DNA of 64,000 nt from Macrotrachela quadricornifera. Lineage: Eukaryota > Rotifera > Eurotatoria > Philodinida > Philodinidae. Positions 23,230-35,316 of the stretch are shown here, one piece after another. Each line of letters opens with the position of its first letter. Within the stretch, counting starts at the first letter, position 1. The position numbers and the translations under genes are program-made. The notes below the pieces were generated by a model. It was not told the DNA's origin, ran no database searches, and saw only the letters and a program-made list of their open reading frames with translations. The DNA lies in assembly GCA_022393335.1 (NCBI GenBank), contig JAJEKB010020480.1, positions 553,681-617,680 on the forward strand, written 5' to 3'.

Positions 23230-24572
23230 ATAATTAGTGCAGCATAATTCTACTACTGGTATGGTTAATTGAAAACTGGTGAATAATTTGTTCAAAATCC
23301 ATTTGAAAATCACGTTCAATTGATAAAATACAAAGATCGCTTGATCTTTCGTCGACCATAATAGCTCGTATGCATGTTTTGATCTACTTCGTTTTAGAAA
23401 ACACACCTTCACAACTTGAAGATGATAATAGAATGGTAAGCATAGCTTTAATCATTGATATTATATTAGGAAATGCTTCTTGCAATGGCATTATTTCATG
23501 ATACAATTCACTTATACTTGATAATTTTTTGCTTGCTGATATTGGTTTGATTACAATGGATATGTGCAGCCAAAAGCAATAAGAGATCATTATTTAGAAA
23601 GTGTTTACTTTGTGGAGACATCGATGGTACACTTGTTAATAAAGCAATGTTTGAACGTGAAAAATGATCACGCATTTCTACTAAGATTGCATCAATTAAT
23701 GAATAGTATATATTATTCAGATAATTAACTTCATTTATTATTTCTTGTCGATGTCCCAGAGTGCTTGTTATAAATGCATCTTTAAAACGAGTTGGTATTA
23801 CATTTAATCGTCGATATTTTAATTTTCGATTCATACCAATACTGTACTTCTTAGCAAAAATCAAAACTTTGTCGTAAATGATTTAAAATGATGTTTTGTT
23901 GCAATCATTTTCAAATTGTTCAATTACTAATGAAATTAAAGATTGCCTTTCGGTGTAATCAACTGATTCACCTAAATCATAAAATAAGGTCACTTTAAGT
24001 GAAAATAAAATGTTCTTTGATGAAAATTTATTAAATTTTTTTATTACCTTTTAATTGATCTGATAATACTTTGATTGATTCAAATAATTTATATAATATC
24101 AGCATTATCACAATAAAAACTGGTTCTTGCACAGCTGATAATATGCCTCTTGTATCGACGAAACGATGATCACCTTCTCCAATAAAATCTTTGAGTACTA
24201 CAATAACTGATTCATAATTAAGTTTAATAGCATTAACTGAACTCCATCGTGAGTCCCATCAAGTGTCTGACCATTTCTTAAGATTTGAAGAAGTGGCTCA
24301 AAAATAAAATAGCAATATGTGATTATTTTTCAAGAAACTAGCATACCTAATGCTAACTTTCTTTGTGCTGCTTAGTAATATTCATTTGTAACCGATGAAG
24401 ATGTAAAATAAGAATGAAATTTTGAAAATATTTGATAAAATTCATTAATATAATTCGTAATTTTACTAACATCGAGAATTACAAGATTAAGTCTATGTGC
24501 ATGGCAGTGTATATAAATACTATTAGGCATGTGATTTTGACGAAGTATTGCTTGTACACCGGCCATCACCGA
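23230..24572 (-). pseudogene. hAT transposase remnant (ZMYM1/TTF-type)
   Basis: In minus-strand order: AILRQNHMPNSIYIHCHAHRLNL (24569-24372), a WDSRWSSVNAIKLNYE segment (about 24260-24190) running to LSDQLK. Then a possible intron (GTAATA...GATTTAG, about 24046-23980), GESVDYTERQ, and the helical segment NRKLKYRRLN...GHRQEIINEV (23864-23508). Last is the C-terminal dimerisation region LLSSSSCEGVFSKTK followed by a TAG, then IRAIMVDERSSDLCILSIERDF. These match the RNase-H core and HAT dimerisation parts of hAT-like transposases. Frame changes and stops show it is dead. Confidence 0.75.
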
Positions 24573-24589
24573 TGCCTTGAAACAAATTA

Positions 24590-24760
24590 ATAAATTCAGT
24601 AGTTATTTATAATATAATCGTTCATCATTCATCATCATTTGCAATCTGTTTTTTATAATTTTCATTATGCTAAAGGATCTTTCTACATTTGCGACTGTGA
24701 CAAGCATTGTCAAGAGATAATCAAATGCTCTCGATTAATAATGGAAGAGATTTTTTTTCG
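24590..24760 (-). pseudogene. Second hAT C-terminal fragment
   Basis: The minus strand reads LLTMLVTVANVERSFSIMK, then IIKNRLQMMMNDERLYYK. This is the classic hAT dimerisation motif (VTVA-x-x-ERSFS ... KN-L-R-x-x-M...ERL), a different subfamily from the neighbouring remnant (S-SCEGVFS). It directly abuts the remnant at 24572, so one element probably inserted beside or into the other. Confidence 0.7.
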
Positions 24761-25655
24761 ATTATGATCAACAAATTTTTTGAGAACTTCAATCACGGTC
24801 TTTGCTGCCGATTTCGGGAAATTCTAGATGAATTTTCTCTTCAAATCGGAGAAAACTATTACCAGAAGCAGAGGGATGGGGTATCCTTCCCTCCCCCACC
24901 CATTCGCGCCGCCGTTGGATACATTGATGAGTTGCTGAAACACAGATTGATGTACTTTGAACAGTAGCCGCTGACGTGAACATCTTCGGTGTTAATATTT
25001 TGAGAAACATTTTTTGAATTCTATACAAAAACAACGTTCTTCCTATGAAGACGAAAAATTATATATTATAATTTTAATCAGATTATACTATATTTGCATA
25101 AAAAATACAAGCCAAACAACTACTTAGAAATCTACTATTTTTTTCAGAGCACAACATTTCGGACAAAAAATTTTTTCCTCCTCCCAAAGTTCGATAGGTT
25201 GAGCCACTACTATCTAAGCCTACTCATGTCTCACTATTAGTCTAACGGCAGACGCTATGAATCATTGGTTGTTCTATGCGTCCTCCATTTAAAATTATTT
25301 TTCATGACATAGTAGAAAAAATATGTGCGTCATGTCTTCGATGACGCACGACATCTAACTTGCTGACTTTCAATGATTCAATGTATTCTCCCAATAAATG
25401 ATTATCCTTTCCTGTCGCTCCGTGATTTGCAGCACAGAACATATAGAAGTTTCAACCTTTTTTTTTCTTCTTTTCCTTTCAAAGATAGAAAAAAAATACA
25501 TTCTTTTTTTTTTATTACATAAAAAAATAAATCAATGCTCTCTCGTTTATTTTTACTTTTGTGGTAGGTAAAAAATCCTTATTTTTTTCCTATCGACAAA
25601 TAAAAGCAATCGTCAGTTGATATTTGACGCATTTTGTTAGGATAGTAATATCGAC
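24761..25655. other. Intergenic stretch upstream of the kinase gene
   Basis: No gene recognised. A pyrimidine-rich GC islet near 24890-24920 makes opposing open frames of about 80 codons with no family resemblance. Confidence 0.4.
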
Positions 25656-28600
25656 ATGACAGATACGTTTGTAATTCACAAAAACCATCCAACAGGTCGT
25701 AGTGAATGTCCTAGTTTGACGCAATTCACTCAAGAAACCACTATTGGTGATATTCAAAATTATGTCGAATCTTCAGTAGAATTATCAACTATTAATTTTT
25801 ATAACTATGAAATTCATATTTACAATAAAAAATACCACCGATATGTTATGTTGGAACAAAGATATTTGGATCGATTTAAACCATTTCAATGTAATGATAT
25901 TGTTTCCAATGAACAGCCAATTGTGTTGTCAGGTGAACCATGTACTGATTACTATGTTACATTGGAAGTTATTTGGTCGATAAAAAAAGATAACAATCGA
26001 GTAGGATTCGAACAAATATTGTGTAGGTTGATTTTTTTTTCTATACTTTATAATGCTTATTGTCATGGCTTTTCTCTAGATCACAGTAAACAAGAGCCTT
26101 TGGAACGTCTTTCACATGATAATCTACAAATATCTTCCAATGAAATGGAACAGTTCTCAAGTAAATTGGAAGCCTTATCTATTTATACACAAATTAATGA
26201 GCCTTTCGTTTAGATATATCAGAAGCATCTTCCATGTCGAAGATTTTTGTCTCGACTGAAGATGGTCAGTATATTAATATTTAATATTTTAGTTTTTTAT
26301 CTCTTTTCCAACTTTATGTCTAAATGTAGATAATATTGAAATGCCTTCGTCTGATACATACTGTGGAGTATCGAGCATGGATCCTCGTACGAATAAACAC
26401 GATTCAATTTCGTCTACCGTGCACGATAAAGATTTGATTCCAAATTCACGTAAATAAATATAATGAGATATGATATTTATTTAATTCTATTCTCTTTAGC
26501 TACAACTGCCGAGTTGAAAACTCCCATGTTTTCTCAATTGCTGTCATCTTCAAGTGATAAAAATGGACCAGGTATGTAAAAATTATCTTTTTCTTTAAAA
26601 GTTTACTATATTTTCTTGCATAAAAATTCAAACAAAATGATTTAGTTCCTTCGAAATCATTTTTTGCATATGACCATCGCCAATGGATCGATTCTGACAC
26701 CATTGTGTTTTTCTCTTTTAGAACAATGTAGTGATGTAACTTATAGATCACCGGAGTTGAAGACTCCAATTGATTCAACCATTGATAATATATGTCCATT
26801 GCCTACTATATCAAAACTTCCAGAAAATACTGGTATGTAATTCTATAGCAGAAAATATTAATTAATCACTAACTTTTTTCATTTTTTATTTAGTTGATGA
26901 TATACATATTCAAATGAATACAAAACCATATTCATCAAATGTTCCCTTCATTTCTACGGAATTTGACTTATACAAATCATCATCTATAACAACAAGTGAC
27001 AGTTCAGGTAATAATTCTGAAATACAAATAATTAAAATACAGAACTAAATAAAATAGATTGGAGAGAAAAAAATTTTATTCTATACTGTATAACTATTTG
27101 GTAGATATCTATCGATATTATGATTCAATAGAAAAGAAAATAAAGTTTTCTTTATTTTTAAAAAAGACATTACTCATCAGAAATATACAGAAAAATATAA
27201 AAAAAAGGTTTGATTTTACTACAACATTTTTTCTTTTTAAACACTTTTTTCATCCCAGTATATACCTATAGCGGATATTAAAAATGATCAAAAAACATCC
27301 TAGATTTATTCTTTTATATTTAGGAACAATCAAATAGAAGAGATTAATATCTAATATTATCTTTGATCAGCAAAACTTCTTTTCTTTAGATAGTGAATCA
27401 AAGAAGTCCATAATTGATGACGATGATTTTTGTACGAAACCATGTTTTAGTGAAAGTGATTGTGATGATATTTATCGAACAGCACATAGAGGTCCACAAG
27501 TAGGACGAGGAGTAAGTATACATAAAAATAATAATAAAGAATATTTTATTTTAAAAATTTCATTTATAGTCATTTGGTATTGTTTCATCATATGTAACAA
27601 AAAATAGAAAATTGGTTGCTGCCAAAGAAATAAAACTTGATGATGATGATAGTGAACGAGTAGGTGGTAATTTTAAATGGGTACAAGAAGTGTATATTCT
27701 TCGAGCACTTGATCATCCTTATATTGTAAAGTATGTAATAATGATATTGATCTTGTTGATTAAGATGATATATTAAGAATATTATAGATTTTATGGTATT
27801 TCAATGGAAAATAGTCGTTTGGTGAAAATTTTTATGGTATGAATTCTATTGATTTTCTTATAATATGATAGAATCGTTTAGGAATACCTTCCAAATGGAA
27901 CAATCGAAAATTTAGTCGCATTATTTGGTCCATTACATAATAATGTTTTACAAAAATTTACAAGACAAATTATTGAAGGTGTTGCTTATCTTCATCGTAG
28001 AGGTGTTGTTCATCGGTAAAGACAAAATAACTCTTCTGGCGTATGCATATATGTTTCTTTTATTCAGAGATCTTAAAGGTAAAAATATGATGGTTGATAC
28101 CCTTGGTAATATAAGATTGATTGATTTTGGTTGTGCAATTCGGCTTAAGGATAATTCAAATACGGATTCAATAGAACCAGTATTAAGATCATTGAAAGGT
28201 TAATTAAAAATGACTTCAATTTTTTTTTATTTTTTTGAAATAATTATTCACAGGTACACTCAATTGGATGGCACCTGAAATGGCTAACGAAAGAGGACAT
28301 GGAGAAAAAGTAGATATCTGGTCAGTTGGTTGTATATTATGTGAAATGGCAACAGGAAAACCACCATGGTCATCTGAAGGCAATTCGTGGGCCGTACTAA
28401 AGGCTATTAGTAAGTTAATGTTTTTGTATACATTAAATAAAATGATTTCTTTGGTTTGTTTTAGCGGATGAAACAAAACAACCAAGTGATTTACCCGAAA
28501 GATGTCCACCAACAGCTCGAGAATTTTTTCGTTTATGTGTTATTCGTAATCCAATACTGAGACCTTCGGCAAGTGACTTACAATTTCATGCATTTCTTGT

Positions 28601-28664
28601 CACCAAGTTGGCGAATGACCATCATGAGAGTGCTAATGAAAAAGTCAAAGCGAATCAGCAATAA
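25656..28664 (+). CDS. MAP3K (MEKK-like) serine/threonine protein kinase, 14 exons
   Basis: Joined exons: 25656-26022, 26080-26160, 26214-26264, 26330-26449, 26500-26571, 26722-26832, 26894-27007, 27390-27511, 27570-27730, 27788-27836, 27882-28015, 28068-28198, 28254-28409, 28465-28664. Phases fit throughout and give about 622 residues. The C-terminal half is a kinase domain: glycine loop GRGSFGIV (344-351), ATP-binding Lys365 in VAAKEI, a following helix with QEVYILRALDHPYIV, catalytic loop HRDLKGKN (460-467), DFG at 480-482, and MAPEM at 510-514. The HRDLKG-x-N form and WM-APE are typical of MAP3Ks of the STE group, which phosphorylate MAP2Ks. The N-terminal 340 residues are Ser/Thr-rich and acidic with repeated 'LKTP' sites. 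Residues about 20-110 might form a small folded domain (perhaps ubiquitin-like), not identified. AATAAA overlaps the stop. Confidence 0.88.
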
Positions 28665-30506
28665 ATAAATATTTAATAAAACTGGGTACTAATGAAAAGC
28701 TTGTCAATGCAGATTCTTTGTAAATAAGATGTGCAACTCACATATCTTCTGCAACATCATTATTCTAACAGAAAATGTATAAATGGTATATCCTTTGATA
28801 GAAATAAATTACTTTTCGATTATTATTAATCATTAAATAAACAATTGCCTTAATTTATAACTGCATTTCAAGCAGAACTTTTAATTTTTTTTATTCCAGT
28901 GCTCTATTATTTATTTGTCTCATTGTTGGTCGCTCATTATTTATGTTATTGGATTGTTTAATATTTTTCTATTTTATTGTTCTAATGACTAATTTGATAA
29001 ATAAATAAGTTTGTGATACACAATTATCTAATTCTACAATAAACCTCAACATATTTTTATGAATTTTAATAAACTCAGACGCATTAGCAATCTGTGCACA
29101 AAGGATAGCCAAATAATTAATCCATATTTGAAATTGATGTGGAATCGTTACGTAAGATTTCGAAAATTAATCAGGATAATGGTTGATAATTTTTTTCGCA
29201 ATATGTCTCAATATATTGATAACAATTATCAAAGAGATCGAGAGAGTCATCGATCAATGGAAAATAGCTATGAAGATTATCTCATATAGTCAATTTTCAT
29301 TGACAAAAAACTGGATGCATGCAAGACACCTGTTCAATAATTGTTTTCTATTAATAGTAAAAATTATTTCATGTTCATTCTTTGGGGTTTATACCATAGT
29401 TGTAGCAAATATTCAAGTTCAATACAAAAATCAGAAAACGTCAGAGCTGTCATTTTACATTGTTTGTTATTAATGTAAGCAGTGTGATCGATCTGATTAG
29501 CAGCATCGAGTTAACTTTTTACTTTAAAGTGTCACATCCATTTCACGAAAAGGTAAGCGCAAATCAAAGATTGTCTCGCAAGTACTTCATTAAAATTACA
29601 TTAATCTGGAGAGAGAGATATCATCGACCGTGTATGTTAACTTTTTCGTGAAAATATAATGCTTCGATCAAGAGAAAATTCTCGAAGATTTCAAACATAC
29701 TCAGACTAATATTCATCGCTGCAGTGTTGAGTACATTTAATTATCATTAACCGAACAAAAAAAAACACGATATAAAGCTGTGCTATTAATCGTTGGGAAG
29801 AAACGATTTAGACGGATCAAAATATATATTATAGGTATTTCTAATAAGTATTCTAAAGTTTTTAAAATATGTATTGAAAAATGTTACTGTTCAAAAAGTA
29901 GAAAACAAAGTAATCTATAATTCTAAGCCTTTTGCAATTTTATAGATTATAGATTATTGGCTTGAACATACATATGATAGGCATAAATTCACTGTAGTCA
30001 CTACATGAGGGACATTAGTTTTCAAACAGTTCAATTGAAAACATCAAAAAGAATCAGACAAAGATCGTATCATACACAACTCAGTACATCTTCATCTTAC
30101 TTTATTTAAACGTGAAACCACATTTCTATATTTTTCCTACTAAAAGTTATTCAAAAACAGCCTTTTTTTTAATTTATATCTTAATACTTGCTTCATTGAA
30201 AAACAAATAAATCATGAGTATTTGATACGGTATGTATCTACTGAAGAGATATGTGTTTCACTATGAAAATGTCCAATAGTCATTGAATTTTCTCTTTTTA
30301 ATTGTAGGTTTTGTTAATGAACATAACATCTAGCGTCACAATCTATATGGTATATTTTACATACCTAGTAATTCATAAATAATTATTGCCTTGTTCCCTA
30401 TTTTATAACCATATCTCTTGCTTTTTTTTTATTCAGTGACGTAAATATATATGTTCTTCTAATAAATGTATGTAGACATTTCAGATAAAATCTGTAATAC
30501 AAACCA
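28665..30506. other. Gene-poor stretch
   Basis: AT-rich DNA after the kinase gene. Open frames at 29059-29651 overlap one another in different phases and lack coding character. No RNA gene or repeat array was seen. Confidence 0.4.
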
Positions 30507-30659
30507 ATGGCGAATCAATGGAATCTTTCTAGCTATGCTTCTGACTGTAGTGTACCAAGCCATCTCCTCAGTCAAGATTATAGCATATCAAGTATCGATA
30601 ATGATGTTGTGTCAAGAACTGTTATCGACATTCATTCTACTATAACAGCTGATAGATAA
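30507..30659 (+). CDS. Small Ser-rich hypothetical ORF, 50 residues
   Basis: ATG at 30507 to TAA at 30659. The product begins MANQWNLSSYASDCSVPSH and is rich in Ser, Asp and Ile. Its composition is less AT-biased than the surroundings, and a splice-acceptor-like 'catttcag' lies about 24 nt upstream, so it may be the last exon of a gene whose 5' part I cannot place. No family is recognised; low confidence. Confidence 0.3.
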   Translation: MANQWNLSSYASDCSVPSHLLSQDYSISSIDNDVVSRTVIDIHSTITADR

Positions 30660-31281
30660 CATTTTTTGTTCATATAAAGCCTATCAAGGCGAAAATCAAA
30701 AGTATAAATGTTTAACCATTATCTATTATCTTTTCATGTGTGCTCGTGTGTTGTTTTGACATCAAATTACTTCCACTACTGCAAATTGAAATTCTTTCTT
30801 GCCATAGAATGAATTAATCCTAAATACAATCACAAAATAAGCAGTTTTAAGTAAGTAGGTGAAAACTAATGTTTTTTGTTGAAGAAATACAAATAAATTT
30901 TACATGATGACAGTAAAAGATTATTGAGTTCTATCAAATCTGATGAAACATCAAAATAATATGTAAAGTATAATTAGTCATTTTGACGACTACTATATCT
31001 TTTCATTTATTAAAATGCACATATTGTCTTTCATGATATAATTAAAGATAAATGTTAACTACTTATAATTGTATTTGCTTTTTTCTTCAAAGAATAAAAA
31101 AAAACGTAGAAAGAGATTCTTTAATATTACAAATAATTATTTGAGGATAAAAAATATCAACTAAAGAAAAATGATGAGTACTTTTAATAAATTTTAGAAG
31201 ATTGTTAGTTACGTATTGATTTATTCTCAATAGAATTTCTTATTTATCTTTCCTAATTTTTAATGCTATTGAGTTCGATAG

Positions 31282-32208
31282 ATGTTCTCAAAAACAAATA
31301 AAGTAAGATCTTTATTTAATTATTGAATAATCGTATCCCTTTATATTAATTAATTTAGAAAACAAGGTGTCAAAAAATAGTTGTATATTTAAAAGCAACT
31401 TGTTCAATAATTGGTTTAATTATAATAAGTACAATACTTTGGATTATTGCGGGTGAAATATTATGGCATGGATCATTATGGATAGAAGATATTTATAAAT
31501 TCGTAATCTTTACTTCATTTTCTTTTTTATTTTATGCATCTGCTTTTTTCTTTAGAAGAATAAGTTTAATATATATAAACTAATAGGTTTAGTACTTTTT
31601 GTTGGTCTTGGAATTCTAATAGTCATTGTTTCTGTATCATTTGTTCTATTTGGAATTCCATTTACAATCGTGCATGTTGATCATTTATTTAATCGACAAA
31701 ATATACAAATAACAAATGATTCAACATCAAATAATGATGAATCACAAAATCAAAGTAAGTAAATTATTTTAAAGATGTGTTTAAAGGAATATTTTTATTT
31801 ATTAGATTCAAAACAAGCATTAAAATGGACAATATCTATATTTATATTAGTTATTATTGGTCTTATGATTGGTGCAGTCGGTTGTGAAGTTATGCAATGG
31901 AGTGGATTGAGTTTTCAAGAAGTATCTAATAATGTAAGTAGCAAACAAACAATAAATGAAATAAAAAAATTTTATATATATTTATATAGAATAATAAATC
32001 GAATGAGATAAGTTTCTATCTGAAACAATGTTTATATTTAACAACAATGTTTGCTGGTTTATTATTATTTTTTATTGGTTTTTTACTTGCACCATTTATG
32101 CTTGCTTTTGCTGGTGTCGTTTCATTTGACAAAAAGAAAAATAGTTATCGACTACGTCCTCGTCGTCGTCGTCATCGTCGTTCACATGATACTGTCATCG
32201 AAGCTTAA
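31282..32208 (+). CDS. Small multi-pass membrane protein with Arg/His-rich tail (5 exons)
   Basis: Exons 31282-31302, 31359-31502, 31556-31754, 31806-31933 and 31990-32208 join in frame to 236 residues. The seven-residue first exon (MFSKTNK) is chosen because its GTAAGA donor is in phase with the exon 2 acceptor. Hydrophobic segments: about residues 17-40 (SIIGLIIISTILWIIAGEIL), 61-85 (LVLFVGLGILIVIVSVSFVL), 127-147 (ISIFILVIIGLMIGAVGC) and 185-212 (FAGLLLFFIGFLLAPFMLAF). Four TMs with an Asn/Ser-rich loop of about 30 residues between the second and third resemble a tetraspanner layout, but no tetraspanin CCG motif is visible. The tail is basic (RPRRRRHRR). I do not recognise the family. Confidence 0.7.
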
Positions 32209-33673
32209 TCTATCTTTATTTAAAAAAAAAAACTTTTTGAACTTTTTCTTTTGTTACATGTATATTTAAATAAATATCTTCCAAATAATATTTAATAAGA
32301 AAATATTGCAAAACGAGTGACTTCTTTTAGGCAATAGTATTAACAATTAATTAATAATACACACGAAAGATATTCTATAATAATGTATTACAATAAAAAA
32401 GTAACGAACAACAGTCTTTAATTAATCACTGGAAAGCCTTTTTTGAATTTCCTTTTCTTTCTTGGATATTTATACTTTTTTCTGTCTTATGTCTTGATCA
32501 CTCAATTTTAAGAATAACTAAATACAATTATCATACATTTTCTGATGGAACGTAGATTTGAACTACATATTCATAACATATACCATATGTTACACCACTA
32601 CTGAATGAAATGTGTACATATAAGATTGGTAACGAAGGGTCGGAGTTCTTCATGATATTGTTTTTGAGTCGAATATTAAGTGTTTTTAGAAGAGCTCTTT
32701 GAGCCAAAATTGCCTTGATCATTTCTATTAAACTTTAACGTTATTTGTCAAAAGATAACTTGTTCTTGTTCAAGGAACTCGATAAAGATCCATACGTTTA
32801 AATGAGATTTGTGGTTGTTTTTGTATGAATATGAACATTACAATCCTATATTTTTCATACTCAATATGTGAAGTTTCAATTGATCTGACTTTATTAATAA
32901 AATATAATCGTCAACGATGAGAAAAGAGTTTTTTTATTACTTGTAATAAAGATGTGACAAAATTTTTTAGAAAAAAATCAAAATCAAATAAACATACAAA
33001 TGCGTTGAAATATAAATGATATCGTTTCTAGCCGAATAAACACACTAATATACGACTAAAATAGTATAAGGAAAGGATTAAACTTAGATTTTTTTTTTAC
33101 CTAAAAAAATATGAAAATAATAATCTATTGATGTCTATTATTATACCTTCAGGAGGCTTTATTGTTATTATACTTATTGTAGATGTATTTGCTTGAAATG
33201 TTGAAGTAATTTATTCAATTACAGTTGGATTTTGAAGATAATGATTAACATCTTTAAATTAGAAAATTAACATAATAATGAAATATAGAAAATGTATTTA
33301 CATGTACAATTATGATCATATATTTGAATATTATCCAGTGTAAAATAAAGTATTTGTTTAGTTGTTTGAACGAGAAATAAAGATACTAACTAAAATAATT
33401 AATAAATATTTTCTTTTATTTATATAGACGGATAGGAAAAATAAAGGTCTATACATTTCTACATGATTTGATGACTATTCATCTAATATGATAATAATAA
33501 AATCTCCTAACTAACATCTGTTCTGAATAAAAAGATCATTGTCTAACTGTATCTTATTGTTCATATTCTAAATAGACGAAGAAGACTATTTTTTTGCTAG
33601 TTTGCCTAATTATCCCTCTCCTATATATAATTTCTGTTTTTCAAATAAATGCAGTCAATATTCATTAAAAAAA
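32209..33673. other. Intergenic stretch
   Basis: No gene accepted. A 63-codon minus-strand frame at 32531-32722 (ends PSLPILYVHISFSSG ... IYVPSENV) has fairly normal amino-acid composition but no recognisable domain or splice context. Confidence 0.35.
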
Positions 33674-35107
33674 ATGTCAATACGTCACGAACTTATTTTG
33701 CAACAGAAAATTGAATTAATTAATGGTAATGGTTTATCTCTACGTACACTGGCTGTAAAATATGATATTTCGATTGTTTCTGTATCAAATGTATTAAAAT
33801 GTAAGATAGATTTATATCTGGATGATTATGGAGCAAATCAGAATCACAATGCTAAATAAAAAATAAATAATGGTAATTCACGAGAACTCGATGAAAAAGT
33901 ATGTGAATGACTTGTACAACAACAACAACATTCAAAAAACATTCCAATACCAGGACCAATTTTACAAGAAAAAGCACGCGAAACAGCTAAATTATTAGGT
34001 AATAAGATAGTTTCATTTAGACCATCGAATGGCTGGTTAGAAAAATTTAGAATAAAATACAACATTTCATTTCATATTATTAGCGGCGAAAGATTATCTG
34101 TTGATATTACAACTGTTGATGATTGAGTTCAACGAATACTAAAAATTATTGATGATTATGAGCCAAAGGATATATTTAATTATGATGAAACAGGATTGTT
34201 TTTTTTAAATTATGCCTGATAAATCATTAACATTAAATAGAGAGCAATATAAAGGTAGTAAGGAAACAAAAAAAAACGCTATACTATTTTATTTTGTGTT
34301 AATTCAACTCGTGAAGAAAAATTAAAACCAATTGTAATTAATGTGTGTGCTCCTAAAATACTTGATAAACTTTGTTTTCGTTCTGCATCTTAACTAAAAG
34401 TTTAAAACTACGATATTTTTAAAAATTTAAATGTTTTTGATAATGCACCATGTCGTCCTCATGATATCGACTTATCAAATATAAAACTACAATATTTTTC
34501 ACCAAATACCACATCAAAACTTCAACCATTAGATCAAGGTATAATACATGTATTTAAAACACAGTATCCTAAACATTTATAGTTAAACATATAATAGCAC
34601 GTTGAATAACAGCTGAAACACCAGATGTTATTAAAATTACACATTTAGATGCTATTTACGGGATTGATGTAGCATTGAAAACTGTTGCACATACTACAAT
34701 ACGAAATACATTTCGTGTAGCAAGTTTTAAAGATAAACAATATGATGTGATATAACAACAGCAACATCATCAACAGATAATGAACCATACAAAGATTTTA
34801 AAAAACTGGATGATCTGCTAGAACCTGTCACGATTAGTGTTCAAACAATGAACGGCCTAATCCATGTGAACAACCTATATTGTGCAACATTAAGAGATAG
34901 GATGATGATAATCAAATATTAACCGAATCACCATCAAAATTAATGAAAGCAATGGAAATGATACGAAAACTTCATTTGCTAGCAACAATACAACAACCGC
35001 AATTACATCAATTAATTAATGAATTAAAATCAAAGTTAATTGATGTTTATATTAATTCAAAAATAAACAGACAACCGACACTAGAAGACTTTTTTAAACA
35101 AAACTAA
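33674..35107 (+). pseudogene. pogo/Tigger (CENP-B-like) transposase remnant
   Basis: Begins MSIRHELILQQKIELING with a CENP-B-type helix-turn-helix (LSLRTLAVKYDISIVSVSNV). A second DNA-binding part follows (GPILQEKARETAKLLG ... PSNGWLEKFRIKY), then DDE core pieces: IFNYDETGLFF (first Asp), a cysteine-rich beta segment, 'NAPCRPHDIDLSNIKL' (second Asp region) and TTSKLQPLDQGII. It ends with RQPTLEDFFKQN. Multiple stops and frameshifts interrupt the frame, so it is inactive. Confidence 0.85.
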
Positions 35108-35280
35108 ACTCTATCTTGTATCTATGAATTTTTCAACTATAAAACGTTTAAATAAAACCAGATGAGTAAAAGAGTAAATAGCTCTTGTTTAGCTCTAGAT
35201 TAATGTAGCAAGACACATTCGGATTTTTTCTTCACTTCTCGAAAGTGAACAGCTCCCTATAGTGGGCACTTTTGAAAAGT

Positions 35281-35316
35281 TCCAATAGTATTCACATTAG
35301 AGAGGTTTTACTATAG
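35281..35316 (-). mobile_element. Right terminal inverted repeat of the pogo/Tigger element
   Basis: 'attagagaggttttactata' at the downstream end is, in reverse complement, the well-known pogo/Tigger-type end (AGTAAAACCTCTCTAAT). It is followed by sequence typical of these ends. The matching left end was not found, so the element is truncated on its 5' side or too diverged. Confidence 0.6.

Noticed and set aside
24707..25034. Opposing 81- and 86-codon ORFs upstream of the kinase
   Set aside because: Both depend on one GC-rich segment and match nothing; the left part overlaps the hAT fragment.
27059..27271. 70-codon ORF
   Set aside because: Lies wholly inside the 382-nt seventh intron of the kinase gene and is low complexity.
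32531..32722. 63-codon minus-strand ORF
   Set aside because: Composition is reasonable, but there is no family, signal or neighbouring exon; part of it resembles a tRNA T-arm but gives no cloverleaf.
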